Shown here: one piece after another, positions 1-8,649 of the stretch
Numbering within the stretch: the first letter of the stretch is position 1
Layout: each line of letters begins with the position of its first letter
NCBI RefSeq assembly: GCF_042681745.1
Contig: NZ_JBHUGF010000006.1
Location: 62,001 to 126,000 of the forward strand
Source of the DNA: Saccharibacillus nicotianae
Lineage (GTDB): Bacteria > Bacillota > Bacilli > Paenibacillales > Paenibacillaceae
Direction: 5' to 3'
DNA: 64,000 nt
Position numbers and translations under genes: made by a program
The notes under the pieces: generated by a model
What the model saw: only the letters and a program-made list of their open reading frames with translations
The model's database searches: none
Told to the model about the DNA's origin: nothing

Positions 1-2
1 TA

Positions 3-1082
3 TCACGTACACAGGTCTCCCAATCGACAGGGCTAAATAAAGCAACCGTTTCTAATCTTGTACAAGAGCTGATAGATGATCAATTGGTGCTTGAATCCGG
101 TCAAGGACAATCCAGTGGTGGACGCAAGCCACTGATTTTGTTATTTAACAAAAATGCCGGTTATGCGGCAGGTGTAGAGATTACAGTCAACGAGCTTATT
201 TTAATTCTGACCAATTTAGAAGGTGAAATTATTGCCAATTCAACGTCTGCACTTGCCAGCCATCAAGTCAATGACGTTATTCAACAGCTACAAACAGAAA
301 TGAGTGTATTGTTACGCGATCTGCCTGATTCGATTCATGGGATTGTCGGTATGGGAGTTGGTGTACCAGGAATGGTGGATGAACAAGGAAATGTGTTATT
401 TGCACCCAATCTTGGCTGGGAAGGTGTAGCTTTACGAGAACAATTAGAGCTTCTATTTCATATTCCTGTTATTGTCGATAATGAAGCCAATGCAGGAGCA
501 TTAGGAGAATTGCAGTTCGGGGCAGGTAGACAAGCTCACCATCTGGTCTATGTCAGTGTTGGTACAGGTATAGGATCAGGAATTATTATTGAAGGCGAAC
601 TTTATAAAGGATCACGCGGATATGCGGGAGAAACAGGACATATGTCTGTAGAGTCGTATGGTCTGCCCTGTTCATGTGGTAGTCAAGGATGCTGGGAATT
701 ATATGCTTCTGAACTGGCTTACGATCATGCGGTCAAAGAACCGATTCCCGGTAGCACTACCGCAGATTGGGTCAGACGTGCTGAATTTGATGAACCGGAA
801 GCTAGAGCTTTATTTCAAACGATCGGCGAATATCTAGGGATTGGTATAACAAATCTAGTCAATGGATTCAATCCTGAATTAGTTATTATTGGCGGGCATA
901 TGAGACAGGCAGAGCCCTGGATCGATCAGTATTTACAAGAAGTGGTATCTAGAAGAACTCTTCCTTATCATCGGCAAAAGTTAATTATTCAATATTCTGA
1001 ATTACAAGATCAATCTACTGTAATTGGAACAGCATATATGGCTGTCTCACAGTTTTTAGGTCGGGTAAAAGTATCCCTTTAA
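3..1082 (+). CDS. ROK family transcriptional repressor (XylR-like), 5' end outside window
   Basis: The reading frame is open from base 3, so the start lies upstream of the window. The first ~30 residues read as the end of a winged HTH (STGLNKATVSNLVQEL), as in XylR/NagC-type ROK repressors. The rest is a ROK sugar-kinase-like domain: a Gly-rich ATP-fold segment (VSVGTGIGSGI), DNEANAGALGE, and the zinc-binding ROK signature CSCGSQGCWE. Such proteins repress sugar-utilisation genes and sense a sugar or sugar phosphate; the target cannot be told because the neighbouring genes upstream are missing. Family assignment is firm; the effector is unknown. Confidence 0.9.
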   Translation, partial: SRTQVSQSTGLNKATVSNLVQELIDDQLVLESGQGQSSGGRKPLILLFNKNAGYAAGVEITVNELILILTNLEGEIIANSTSALASHQVNDVIQQLQTEMSVLLRDLPDSIHGIVGMGVGVPGMVDEQGNVLFAPNLGWEGVALREQLELLFHIPVIVDNEANAGALGELQFGAGRQAHHLVYVSVGTGIGSGIIIEGELYKGSRGYAGETGHMSVESYGLPCSCGSQGCWELYASELAYDHAVKEPIPGSTTADWVRRAEFDEPEARALFQTIGEYLGIGITNLVNGFNPELVIIGGHMRQAEPWIDQYLQEVVSRRTLPYHRQKLIIQYSELQDQSTVIGTAYMAVSQFLGRVKVSL

Positions 1083-1248
1083 TATGATTTGGACACATTT
1101 CTATATGATATTGAAAACAAATGTGAAATATTTATCTTAAATTTGACGTAAAATTGCCTTATTTTAGTGGAAAATATATTGCTCTTTCGGTCTATAATTT
1201 CGTTATGTGTTATGCAATACGAACGAATGTGAAACGGAGAGAGCTGCC

Positions 1249-1446
1249 ATGAACCTGTTGGGAACTGCCGACATTTCGCTGCCTTTTTACGTAATGTTGT
1301 TTTTATTTTCTTTTATCATCGTTCCATTAGTAAGCCTGAGTGTATTTAACTTCTCACAAGCGAGGCGCAAAAAGGGCGTATCCTTTTTGATCGCAGGTTT
1401 TGGATTTTTTATGATTTTTCGCGCTGTTACCCAGTTGTTATTTTAA
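1249..1446 (+). CDS. small membrane protein of unknown function
   Basis: A 65-residue protein with two hydrophobic stretches (about residues 10-31 and 43-60) separated by a basic loop QARRKKG, so probably a two-helix membrane hairpin. The ATG at 1249 is chosen because GGAGAG precedes it; a longer frame from 1207 would add a charged leader with no ribosome binding site. I do not recognise a family. It stands alone between the ROK gene and a strong terminator. Confidence 0.55.
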   Translation: MNLLGTADISLPFYVMLFLFSFIIVPLVSLSVFNFSQARRKKGVSFLIAGFGFFMIFRAVTQLLF

Positions 1447-1492
1447 GTATTATATATTGTAATATTTGCGATTTTTAAATTATATCGGATTA

Positions 1493-1547
1493 AAAAAAAG
1501 AGCAATAAAACAACTATTATAATAATTGTTTTATTGCTCTTTTTTTA
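1493..1547. terminator. bidirectional rho-independent terminator
   Basis: A perfect 21-bp inverted repeat (1493-1513 with 1526-1546) with a 12-nt loop and A/T tracts on both sides. It separates the small membrane protein gene on + from the ABC cassette on -, and overlaps the stop codon of the ABC ATPase. Confidence 0.9.
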
Positions 1548-2231
1548 AATAGTTTTTGTATTACTCAATCTATTCAAATTTTTATTTTTCAATTCATATA
1601 CCTTCTCACATAAATTAGAAACTACTTGATCATGCGTAACTATAACCAATGTGGCTCCTTTTCTATTAAGGTTTTGAAATATTTCCAAAATAGTTTCTTC
1701 CGTTTTTTCATCTAATGCTCCAGTAGGTTCATCTGCTAACAAAATCGAAGGAGATTTAACTATTGCTCTTGCTATAGCGACTCTTTGTTGTTCTCCACCA
1801 GACAAATTAATTATTGGTCTTTTTTTAAGGTGACTAATTTCTAATTCATCCATAATATTACTTACTTTTTCTTTTATATCGCTTTTACTCTCTCTCATAT
1901 ATTGTAAAGGTAAAGCAATATTATTATATACATTTCTGTCATTCAGAAGGTTAAAGTATTGGGTAATAAATCCAATATTTTTTTTTCTATAGTTAGCAAG
2001 TTCTTCACTATTATATTCTGATATATTCTTATTATTAAATAATATTTTTCCATAATCGGCTGTTACTAAACCAGCTAGAATTTTTAATAAAGTAGATTTT
2101 CCAGAACCACTTTTTCCTTTAATAGCTAGAGATTCACCTTGAGCAATTTGTAAATTAACTTTCTCAAATATAGAAGTTAATTCACTTCCATTTTTAAATT
2201 GTTTTTTTATATCAGTTAATTCAAGTATCAT
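1545..2231 (-). CDS. ABC transporter ATP-binding protein (MacB/LolD class)
   Basis: A 228-residue ABC ATPase with Walker A (GKSGSGKST), Q-loop (ITQYFN), signature LSGGEQQRVAIARA, Walker B (SILLADEPTGALD) and the switch His (VTHD). The LADEPTGALD/LDEKTEE form is typical of LolD/MacB/FtsE-type ATPases serving extracytoplasmic substrates rather than importers. Starts at ATG with GAAAGGG upstream, one base after the stop of the preceding permease, so it is translated with the two permease genes. It probably powers export of, or immunity to, the small secreted protein encoded at 4553-4996. Very A+T-rich codon use compared with the flanking chromosome. Confidence 0.9.
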   Translation of the reverse strand: MILELTDIKKQFKNGSELTSIFEKVNLQIAQGESLAIKGKSGSGKSTLLKILAGLVTADYGKILFNNKNISEYNSEELANYRKKNIGFITQYFNLLNDRNVYNNIALPLQYMRESKSDIKEKVSNIMDELEISHLKKRPIINLSGGEQQRVAIARAIVKSPSILLADEPTGALDEKTEETILEIFQNLNRKGATLVIVTHDQVVSNLCEKVYELKNKNLNRLSNTKTI

Positions 2232-2232
2232 T

Positions 2233-3522
2233 TTATTCCCTTTCTGTATTTGTATTCTTCAAAAATGTTTTTTTCATTATATTTATACTTAATAAAAAAT
2301 TGATTAAAATAATCATGCATATAAAAAGTACAAATACATATATATCAGATATAACATCACTAATTTTCAGTAATTTATTTAAAATAAACCAACTTGTAAT
2401 ATAACTAAATAAAATTATTATAGTTATTTCTAATATTTGCATTTTAGTAAGGTACTTTTCCGAACTACCATTGATATAATGAATATAAAAATCTGAATAT
2501 CTTTTTTTCTGCTGTAAGAAAAATATAAGAATGAGAATAAGAATATTAATAATAAAGCTACAGCAAAAGATAATATAAGCAAGATTTTTATTTTCAATCA
2601 TGACCGTTAATAATCCTCTGTATTGAATAAAGTGGGGATTAATTCCAATAAATGAATACTTTTCAAAATTAGTTTTCTGCGCTATCGCTTCTACTCTTTT
2701 TAGCATTAATTGTTTATTCTTTATATTATTTTCTGTTATTATATAACCATTATTCATTGCAAAATAATTTTTTCTTTGGAAATCTTCTTCTTTTTCTGAA
2801 GTAGGCTCTTTATAGTTCCGATAAGGTACCAAAATATAGTTATCTAAATAGAATTCTGGAGAAGTTTGATAATATATCCGACTATTTTTTTCTAAAAATC
2901 CTATTACTTTTGCTTGAATATTCTCATTATAATATTCAATTTCAATAGTTTGTCCAACATCAAAAATCTTACTATAAGAAGAACCCATAATTATAGGCAT
3001 TACTTTATTGGGCATATCAAAATCTTTTTTTGTCCACAATGTTCCCTTTGTTGCTTTCAACTTGAAATAATCGATAGCTTTACTATTTATTTGAATAGAT
3101 TTAACTTCAGTATAAAAATTATTATCACGAGTCATTTCTCGGATTTCAGAGCCATTTTCATATCCTTCAGTAAATTGCTTGAGAGACTGTTTCCCTTTTA
3201 ACACAATGGACTGATCAAATATAGCAAGATATTCAAAATCATTGGTATTAATTAATTCGTGATAATAATTTTTTAAAATTTTTAGATGATCAGGTTTTCT
3301 TATAAAGTTCTCATAATCATTAGATTCGTAATAACCATCTAATAAATGATATATCGCCTTATTCTCAAAATTATTTTGTAATTTTTCACTTTCATACTCT
3401 ATTTGTTGAATAAACCCAATAAATGTTCCTATCAGCAAAAAAAAAGCAATCAAATGTATTATTAAAAAAAATAATAATATTTTATATTTAATTACATAAT
3501 ATTTCAATTCTTGAATAATCAA
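2233..3522 (-). CDS. ABC transporter permease, FtsX/MacB-like half (bacteriocin-type locus)
   Basis: A 429-residue membrane protein with one N-terminal helix (about 13-36), a large extracytoplasmic domain (about 40-310) and three C-terminal helices (about 317-337, 358-380, 390-412). This is the MacB/FtsX layout. The start is a TTG whose bases overlap the upstream TGA stop (TTGA), with AGAGGTG a suitable distance before it, implying translational coupling. With 3519-4478 it would form a heterodimeric permease for the ATPase at 1545-2231. Lactococcin-972-type loci usually carry one larger membrane protein plus an ATPase; here there are two separate permeases. Substrate is inferred from context. 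Confidence 0.75.
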   Translation of the reverse strand: MIIQELKYYVIKYKILLFFLIIHLIAFFLLIGTFIGFIQQIEYESEKLQNNFENKAIYHLLDGYYESNDYENFIRKPDHLKILKNYYHELINTNDFEYLAIFDQSIVLKGKQSLKQFTEGYENGSEIREMTRDNNFYTEVKSIQINSKAIDYFKLKATKGTLWTKKDFDMPNKVMPIIMGSSYSKIFDVGQTIEIEYYNENIQAKVIGFLEKNSRIYYQTSPEFYLDNYILVPYRNYKEPTSEKEEDFQRKNYFAMNNGYIITENNIKNKQLMLKRVEAIAQKTNFEKYSFIGINPHFIQYRGLLTVMIENKNLAYIIFCCSFIINILILILIFFLQQKKRYSDFYIHYINGSSEKYLTKMQILEITIIILFSYITSWFILNKLLKISDVISDIYVFVLFICMIILINFLLSINIMKKTFLKNTNTERE

Positions 3523-4478
3523 CTTTCTTTAACACCTCTTTTATTTGTTCTATAACTTTTATAGATAAAAAAGCTAATCTCAAAAAAATTTATCAGAATA
3601 ATGGTTGATAAAGAAATTATTGCTTCTTTAAAATAAAAAAAATTAAAATTTAAAAAACAACTTAAAATGATTAAAGCAGTAAAATAACTTAAAATAAGAA
3701 AATATAAACTAATTTTAAAAAGTTCTATAAAAATTTTCTTAGAAGAAATTCCTAATATATAAAGAGTATTAATTGTTTTTTTTTCTCTTTCATACCAATA
3801 TCTAATTATAAAAATAAAACAAATCAAACACAAAACATAAACTTCTACTAAAAGGAATATAGACAAATCATTAAGTTTCCCAGTTCTTAATAAGCCTCTT
3901 TGAAAATTTTCAATTACAGAAGCTGTTTTATCTTTAATTTTTATATAATTAACAATTTTTTTTACTATAGACTTTTTCTCACTATCAATTACAATTTTAT
4001 TTTCATCACTTAATTCTATATTTGGCTCATTTAATAAGATAAGATAATCAATTGAACTAGGAAATGAAGCACCCATTATCCCAACAACTTTATAATTTTG
4101 TCCCTCATACGTTATATATTTATTATTCTGCTTATTTATAATACGATTTTTCATCTCTTGACCTACAACTGCTTGTCTAGCATCTTTTTTGAAAAAATTT
4201 CCAGAAATCAAAGGTGGGGACCAATCCCCAACATTTTTTAATACATATTTAAAAGTATTATTTTTTTCCAAAAAAATTCGATAATTATTATTATTAAAAT
4301 CTAATGATTCCGTATTTTTTGTTATTTTTAATGAAGAAGCATTATTAGAATACAAATTATTTGATAATTCTTCATATGTTTTTTGCTTATGTATATAAAA
4401 TTGAAATATAGATAAAAATAAAAATAGAAAAATTAAAATAATAAATATAAGAATGTTATCTTTTTTTAAAAGAATCAT
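3519..4478 (-). CDS. ABC transporter permease, FtsX/MacB-like half (bacteriocin-type locus)
   Basis: A 319-residue protein with the same plan as its neighbour: N-terminal helix (residues ~9-25), extracytoplasmic domain containing a MacB-like segment (SGNFFKKDARQAVVGQEM), and three C-terminal helices. The ATG at 4478 is preferred because GTGAGGG lies about five bases upstream; a TTG at 4496 would add six residues but lacks a site. First gene of the permease-permease-ATPase unit, directly downstream of a terminator hairpin that separates it from the secreted-protein gene, so its expression is probably lower than that gene's. Strongly A+T-rich. Confidence 0.75.
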   Translation of the reverse strand: MILLKKDNILIFIILIFLFLFLSIFQFYIHKQKTYEELSNNLYSNNASSLKITKNTESLDFNNNNYRIFLEKNNTFKYVLKNVGDWSPPLISGNFFKKDARQAVVGQEMKNRIINKQNNKYITYEGQNYKVVGIMGASFPSSIDYLILLNEPNIELSDENKIVIDSEKKSIVKKIVNYIKIKDKTASVIENFQRGLLRTGKLNDLSIFLLVEVYVLCLICFIFIIRYWYEREKKTINTLYILGISSKKIFIELFKISLYFLILSYFTALIILSCFLNFNFFYFKEAIISLSTIILINFFEISFFIYKSYRTNKRGVKES

Positions 4479-4499
4479 AAAACCCTCACTTCTCAAAAC

Positions 4500-4541
4500 A
4501 AAAAATGGAAGTTATCTTTTTAAGGATAACCTCCATTTTTT
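4500..4541 (-). terminator. intra-cassette terminator or attenuator
   Basis: Inverted repeat of 17 positions with one mismatch (4500-4516 / 4525-4541), 8-nt loop, T-run on the minus-strand side. It lies between the secreted-protein gene and the transporter genes and probably sets a high ratio of secreted protein to transporter. Confidence 0.8.
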
Positions 4542-4552
4542 ATAAGGTTATA

Positions 4553-4996
4553 TTATTTTTTACCCCAATATGTTCTAGCTTCAATATTTTCGACAAGACC
4601 TGGAATATAATAAGGTGATGTCGCTTCTGAAATCCAGTTGCTATTATTATATTTACGTCCGCTAGTTGTTCTAACAACATTATTACTATTTTCAATTTGA
4701 GCTGTAGTATAATGATCTACATTCTTCCAAACTGTTTTTCCATAAGCAGCATATTCAAAAACAGGTGAAGCAGAACTACCATAATTGTTAGTAATTCTTT
4801 TTCCAGTATGAGAATCTGGAGAAGTAGATGAGGCTATAGTAATACTTGGAACGTTAGAACTATTTACATAATAACCCTTTGATTCACTCCATCCTCCTGA
4901 AACTGTATTCGATGTAGAAGCAAAGCTAGGTACAGCTACAGATAAAAGAGAAATTCCTAAAATACACGAATAAAATACTTTTTTTTGCTTTTTCAA
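4553..4996 (-). CDS. small secreted protein, candidate bacteriocin precursor
   Basis: A 147-residue protein with a clear Sec signal peptide (MKKQKK, hydrophobic core ILGISLLSVAVP, likely cleavage after SFA). The mature part is rich in Ser, Asn, Tyr and Thr, has no cysteine, and ends in an aromatic tail (EARTYWGKK). The TTG at 4996 is preferred because AAGGAG lies 8 bases upstream; a GTG at 5005 would overlap that site. Immediately downstream are two permeases and a MacB-type ATPase, the arrangement seen at lactococcin-972-type loci, but I do not see a convincing lactococcin-972 sequence signature. A secreted stress or cell-surface protein is the main alternative. Confidence 0.7.
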   Translation of the reverse strand: MKKQKKVFYSCILGISLLSVAVPSFASTSNTVSGGWSESKGYYVNSSNVPSITIASSTSPDSHTGKRITNNYGSSASPVFEYAAYGKTVWKNVDHYTTAQIENSNNVVRTTSGRKYNNSNWISEATSPYYIPGLVENIEARTYWGKK

Positions 4997-5081
4997 ACTA
5001 GTCACTCCTTGAATATATGTATTTTTTACTTTTTTAAAATATCATAAATTATTTTATAAGTCAAATTTTGGGTTTAAATCA

Positions 5082-5126
5082 AAAAAAGAGTACACTTTGA
5101 AATGATTTCAAAGTGTACTCTTTTTT
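5082..5126. terminator. terminator after glutaredoxin gene
   Basis: A perfect 21-bp palindrome with a 3-nt loop and T-tract on either strand. It ends the trxB-glutaredoxin transcripts and isolates them from the A+T-rich cassette. Confidence 0.92.
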
Positions 5127-5153
5127 GATTTCTAAATAATTAAAACTTATAAT

Positions 5154-5387
5154 TTACGCTTGTGCTAGCGCTTTGTTAAATTGAGTCATATTCATACCCA
5201 TGATTTTGTACTCACCGATCAATGTAACGGGAACAGCGCGTACACCCATATTCCAAGCTTCTTCTGCATATTTTTCTTCCAATTCGATATTGCGCTCTTC
5301 AAACTCGATTCCTTTGTCATTCAAAAAACTTTTCACCTGTTTGCAATGAGGGCAGTTTGTACTTGTATAAACGATTGCTTTTTCCAT
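5154..5387 (-). CDS. glutaredoxin-family thiol redox protein
   Basis: A 77-residue thioredoxin-fold protein with the dithiol active site CPHC at Cys12-Cys15 and the cis-proline motif VPVT at about residues 55-58. It is the size of NrdH-redoxin/glutaredoxin-like proteins and probably reduces protein disulfides or ribonucleotide reductase. The ATG at 5387 fits the conserved start of the fold (MEKAIVYTS); AAAGGAG lies ~12 bases upstream. A longer form from 5414 would run through the ribosome binding site. It follows thioredoxin reductase by about 100 bases on the same strand, so TrxB could be its reductant, as for NrdH proteins. Confidence 0.88.
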   Translation of the reverse strand: MEKAIVYTSTNCPHCKQVKSFLNDKGIEFEERNIELEEKYAEEAWNMGVRAVPVTLIGEYKIMGMNMTQFNKALAQA

Positions 5388-5490
5388 AATAATGTAACAC
5401 TCCTTTGATTTCATTAGATTATGTACATAGCAGAACTTGAAATCATTCTGCTATCTGTAGACATTATATGTGACATTTGTATTGATACAA

Positions 5491-6435
5491 TTAACCAACA
5501 ACCACTTCTTGATGTTCCAAAGCTTCGATAAATTTCTCACAATCCATCGCTGCCATACATCCACTACCTGCTGCTGTAATCGCTTGACGGTAACGAGTAT
5601 CTTGTACATCGCCACAAGCGAACACGCCCGGAATATTAGTCTCTGACGTACCCGGATTCGATACGATATAACCGTTCGCATCGGTAGTTAATTGATTGTT
5701 CAAGAAGCCTGTATTTGGATGATGACCGATCGCTACGAATACGCCATGTGCAGGAATAACTTCTTCCTGACCTGTATTGTTGTTCATCACTTTAAGCCCT
5801 GTTACACCGCTATCGCCAGCAACCACTTCAAGCGGATTCTGGTTCAAAGCCCACTCGATTTTTTCATTTGAACGAGCGCGATCTTGCATGATTTTGGAAG
5901 CACGCAATTCTTCGCGACGGTGAACCAATGTTACTTTAGAAGCAAAACGAGTTAAAAAGCTAGCTTCTTCCAATGCAGAGTCTCCACCACCAACAACCAC
6001 GATTTCTTTACCGCGGAAAAAGAATCCATCACATGTTGCGCAAGTACTTACGCCACGTCCGATATTATCTTGTTCGTTAGGAATACCTAGATATTTAGCT
6101 GTAGCCCCTGTAGAAATAATCAATGTCTCGGTGACCAATTCGCCCATACCTTCGACTTGCAATTTGAACGGACGATCTGCCAAATCTACACTGTTTACCC
6201 AACCTGTACGGAATTCTGCACCAAAGCGCTCGGCTTGTTTGCGCATATTGTCCATCAATTCAGGTCCCATGATACCATCAGGGAAGCCCGGGAAATTTTC
6301 TACTTCTGTCGTTGTTGTCAATTGTCCACCTGGTTGCGGGCCTTCAATAATCAACGGGCTAAGATTAGCACGAGCCAAATAGATAGCAGCAGTTAGTCCA
6401 GCAGGACCTGTTCCAACAATAATCGATTTATACAT
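5491..6435 (-). CDS. trxB: thioredoxin reductase (NADPH)
   Basis: 314 residues, the usual TrxB length. Transfers electrons from NADPH through FAD to thioredoxin in the cytoplasm. Visible features: FAD motif GTGPAG (8-13), redox-active CATC (Cys132, Cys135), NADPH-binding GGGDSALEEA, and the C-terminal FAD motif GVFACGDVQD. The ATG at 6435 is preceded by GGAGGAATGCAAT; upstream in-frame codons lack a site. Neighbouring glutaredoxin on the same strand makes a small thiol-redox unit. Confidence 0.96.
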   Translation of the reverse strand: MYKSIIVGTGPAGLTAAIYLARANLSPLIIEGPQPGGQLTTTTEVENFPGFPDGIMGPELMDNMRKQAERFGAEFRTGWVNSVDLADRPFKLQVEGMGELVTETLIISTGATAKYLGIPNEQDNIGRGVSTCATCDGFFFRGKEIVVVGGGDSALEEASFLTRFASKVTLVHRREELRASKIMQDRARSNEKIEWALNQNPLEVVAGDSGVTGLKVMNNNTGQEEVIPAHGVFVAIGHHPNTGFLNNQLTTDANGYIVSNPGTSETNIPGVFACGDVQDTRYRQAITAAGSGCMAAMDCEKFIEALEHQEVVVG

Positions 6436-6637
6436 ATTGCATTCCTCCATATTTAAGATGAGCATGATGATCACACTCAACTGAATGTGTATTGTAATAT
6501 AACAGTTAAACTCTAATAGATAATATTCACAATTAATTGCATACAATTTATAATCATTCTAAACTATTACCAATTATGAGGAAAATGATGCTTATAGTCA
6601 AATGAAGTTTTCATGAAGGAACCTTGCTATACAAATA

Positions 6638-6674
6638 AAACCTGCTTTCTTCTATAAAAGAAGTCCGCAGGTTT
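6638..6674 (-). terminator. terminator of the short-chain dehydrogenase gene
   Basis: Inverted repeat AAACCTGC/GCAGGTTT with an inner CTTCT/AGAAG stem, followed on the minus strand by TTTTATTTG. Lies just downstream of the gene ending at 6702. Confidence 0.8.
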
Positions 6675-6701
6675 GAAGTCTATTTCTTATATAACCATAA
6701 C

Positions 6702-7532
6702 TTAATCTTTGTCTAAATGATTGTAAATAGCGCCCCAGCCATAACCTGCTTCTGGAGAGGTATCTTCTGGCATCCCCGGCAAAATCAATCCACCATCAAC
6801 GCGTAAATTGATTCCTGTAATATAAGAAGCATCATCAGAAGATAACCATGCTACTGCTTTGCCGATATCAGCCGGTGTACCCATACGTCCCAAAGGAATC
6901 TTACGTCCTAATGGTTGCTTAATCGCATCATACTCTAATCGATTTACAGTAGCGCCCGGGCCTACACAATTCACCCGTATACCATACGGAGCAAATTCAA
7001 GTGCAAATGAAGCCGCAGAGCGTATCAACGCTGCTTTCATTCCACCATAGATACTATCTGTAGGATAAGCACGTTCTGCGCGGGAAGAAGTAATAAAAAT
7101 AATATTGCCTGCAATCTCTTGCTCAATCATCGCTTGGGCTGCATATTTGGAAGCTAGTATAGGTGCACGATAATTAAGATGAATCGAGTGATCCAAATGT
7201 TCCATTTCTAAGTCTAACAGAGCTGAACCATTGCCTCCACCTGCATTGTTAACAAGTAAGTCGATCCGTCCGAAATGTGCTAAGGTCTGCTTAATCACAG
7301 ATTCCGGTTGATCCGGTTGTGTCAGATCAGTCTGAATCGCAAAAGGCTGTGCTCCATAAATATGTGATAATTCTTGAGTAACCGTATCGATATCTTCTGA
7401 TTCTGAATGATACGTTAGCGCGACCCGATACCCGTTATGAGCTAATACTTCAGCAATTCCACGTCCAAGTCCAATACCTGCTCCGGTAATCAAAGCTACT
7501 TTTCGATTCCGATGATGCAATAATTGAGACAT
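6702..7532 (-). CDS. SDR family NAD(P)-dependent oxidoreductase
   Basis: A 276-residue classical short-chain dehydrogenase: cofactor motif TGAGIGLGRG (16-25), NNAGGG, catalytic Ser in FITSSR and YGGMK (YxxxK), and the family's C-terminal GINLRVDGGL. Start ATG at 7532 follows AGGGAGGATATT. It lies after the terminator that ends the uronate operon, so it is probably its own transcription unit. The C-terminal extension (GMPEDTSPEAGYGWGAIYNH) resembles 3-ketoacyl-ACP reductase/glucose dehydrogenase-like SDRs near sugar genes. Substrate unknown, perhaps a sugar or sugar acid. Confidence 0.88.
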   Translation of the reverse strand: MSQLLHHRNRKVALITGAGIGLGRGIAEVLAHNGYRVALTYHSESEDIDTVTQELSHIYGAQPFAIQTDLTQPDQPESVIKQTLAHFGRIDLLVNNAGGGNGSALLDLEMEHLDHSIHLNYRAPILASKYAAQAMIEQEIAGNIIFITSSRAERAYPTDSIYGGMKAALIRSAASFALEFAPYGIRVNCVGPGATVNRLEYDAIKQPLGRKIPLGRMGTPADIGKAVAWLSSDDASYITGINLRVDGGLILPGMPEDTSPEAGYGWGAIYNHLDKD

Positions 7533-7662
7533 AATATCCTCCCTTTTCCTACTCTGATCTACTTGTTGCTCTAGCGGTGAAAAAGAAAAAGAACATGAAC
7601 TTAAAGTATGAAGCTTATTGAAGATGATAGCAATCATTTAATATTTTACCTAATTCTACAAA

Positions 7663-7692
7663 AAAGAACAGCCCTTTAATCAAGGCTGTTCT
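7663..7692 (-). terminator. terminator of the kdu operon
   Basis: Stem AGAACAGCC/GGCTGTTCT (7665-7673 / 7684-7692) with a run of six T's on the minus strand, just after the TIM-barrel gene. Confidence 0.88.
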
Positions 7693-7731
7693 TCAACAAA
7701 AGGATATCAAAAAATAATCATGGATTAGCAG

Positions 7732-8580
7732 TTAAGACTGTACGTTTTGCCAGATTTGGCGCATGTATAGTGATGCCTGCGGAAGATCTTCTAAAGGCAC
7801 ACCTTCCAGTGAAATATCGATATGAGGTTTGTATTGCTGAAGCAAGCGGAAAAATAATGGATAATCCAGTATCCCTTTACCTGCTGTACTATAAGGCTTA
7901 CTACCGTCCGGTGCAAATGTAAAATCTTTAGCATGGATTAACAACATACGATGAGCCAGCTTTTCAAATGTATCGCGTAGAAATTCTTCTTGATGGTCTA
8001 CATGTTCGATTTTCATCATATTACAAGGATCAAACAGCATGCCTATCGCTGTAGTAGGAATATCTTCGATTAACTGTAACATCCGCTCAGTAGAATGAAG
8101 GGTGTGGTCAGCAACCGGTTCAATTGCCATATGTACGCCCCATTTATCCGCTTCTTCAGCGAGTTCGGATATCGTTTCTTCCAAAATACGCCAGCCCACT
8201 TCGGCATACCGTTCCGGTTCTGAAGATTGATAGGTTGTATAACCTCCTGTTTCGGTAGCAACCATACTGCAACCAAAATCACGTGCATACCGCAAATGTT
8301 CTTTGAACCGTTCAATTCCATAACGACGTTCATTTTGATCTGGATGAATCGGATCAATATAACAACCCAGTACAGCGATGCGTACATTTTGACGATCAAA
8401 TTGTTCAGCGATATGATTAGCAAGTCCAGGACTTAATCGACCATTTGATGTATCAATATCCGAGATCGCTTTAGCCAGTGCTAACTGAACAGAAGTGAAC
8501 CCACCAGCAGACACTCTAGCAGCAAGTTCTGCGAGTGGCAATTGTCCATAGATATGTGCAAGTACTCCTTGTTTCATCAT
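7732..8580 (-). CDS. sugar phosphate isomerase/epimerase family TIM-barrel protein
   Basis: A 282-residue xylose-isomerase-like TIM barrel of the AP endonuclease 2 superfamily. Metal-site segments are visible: VATETGGY, HMAIEPVADHT (Glu), LFDPCNM (Asp), LIHAKDF (His/Lys/Asp) and a late DISLEG (Glu). These enzymes isomerise or epimerise sugars or keto-acids using a divalent metal. Three start codons lie in tandem (GTG 8583, ATG 8580, ATG 8577); ATG 8580 is 7 bases after AAAGG. Last gene of the kduI-deoR-kduD unit, so it probably handles an intermediate of uronate breakdown. Exact reaction unknown. Confidence 0.85.
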   Translation of the reverse strand: MMKQGVLAHIYGQLPLAELAARVSAGGFTSVQLALAKAISDIDTSNGRLSPGLANHIAEQFDRQNVRIAVLGCYIDPIHPDQNERRYGIERFKEHLRYARDFGCSMVATETGGYTTYQSSEPERYAEVGWRILEETISELAEEADKWGVHMAIEPVADHTLHSTERMLQLIEDIPTTAIGMLFDPCNMMKIEHVDHQEEFLRDTFEKLAHRMLLIHAKDFTFAPDGSKPYSTAGKGILDYPLFFRLLQQYKPHIDISLEGVPLEDLPQASLYMRQIWQNVQS

Positions 8581-8649
8581 CACACTGCCTTTCTCTGATA
8601 GACTGTCTATTACAATTTCACTCTATATCGCAACATTTTCCAAATAAAA

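Noticed and set aside
1143..1198. TTGACG and TATAAT boxes upstream of the small membrane protein gene
   Set aside because: They are about 44 bases apart and cannot form one promoter.
4553..4996. Naming the secreted protein a lactococcin 972
   Set aside because: Context fits, but the expected Gly/Trp/Tyr-rich lactococcin pattern is not clear; left as a candidate bacteriocin.
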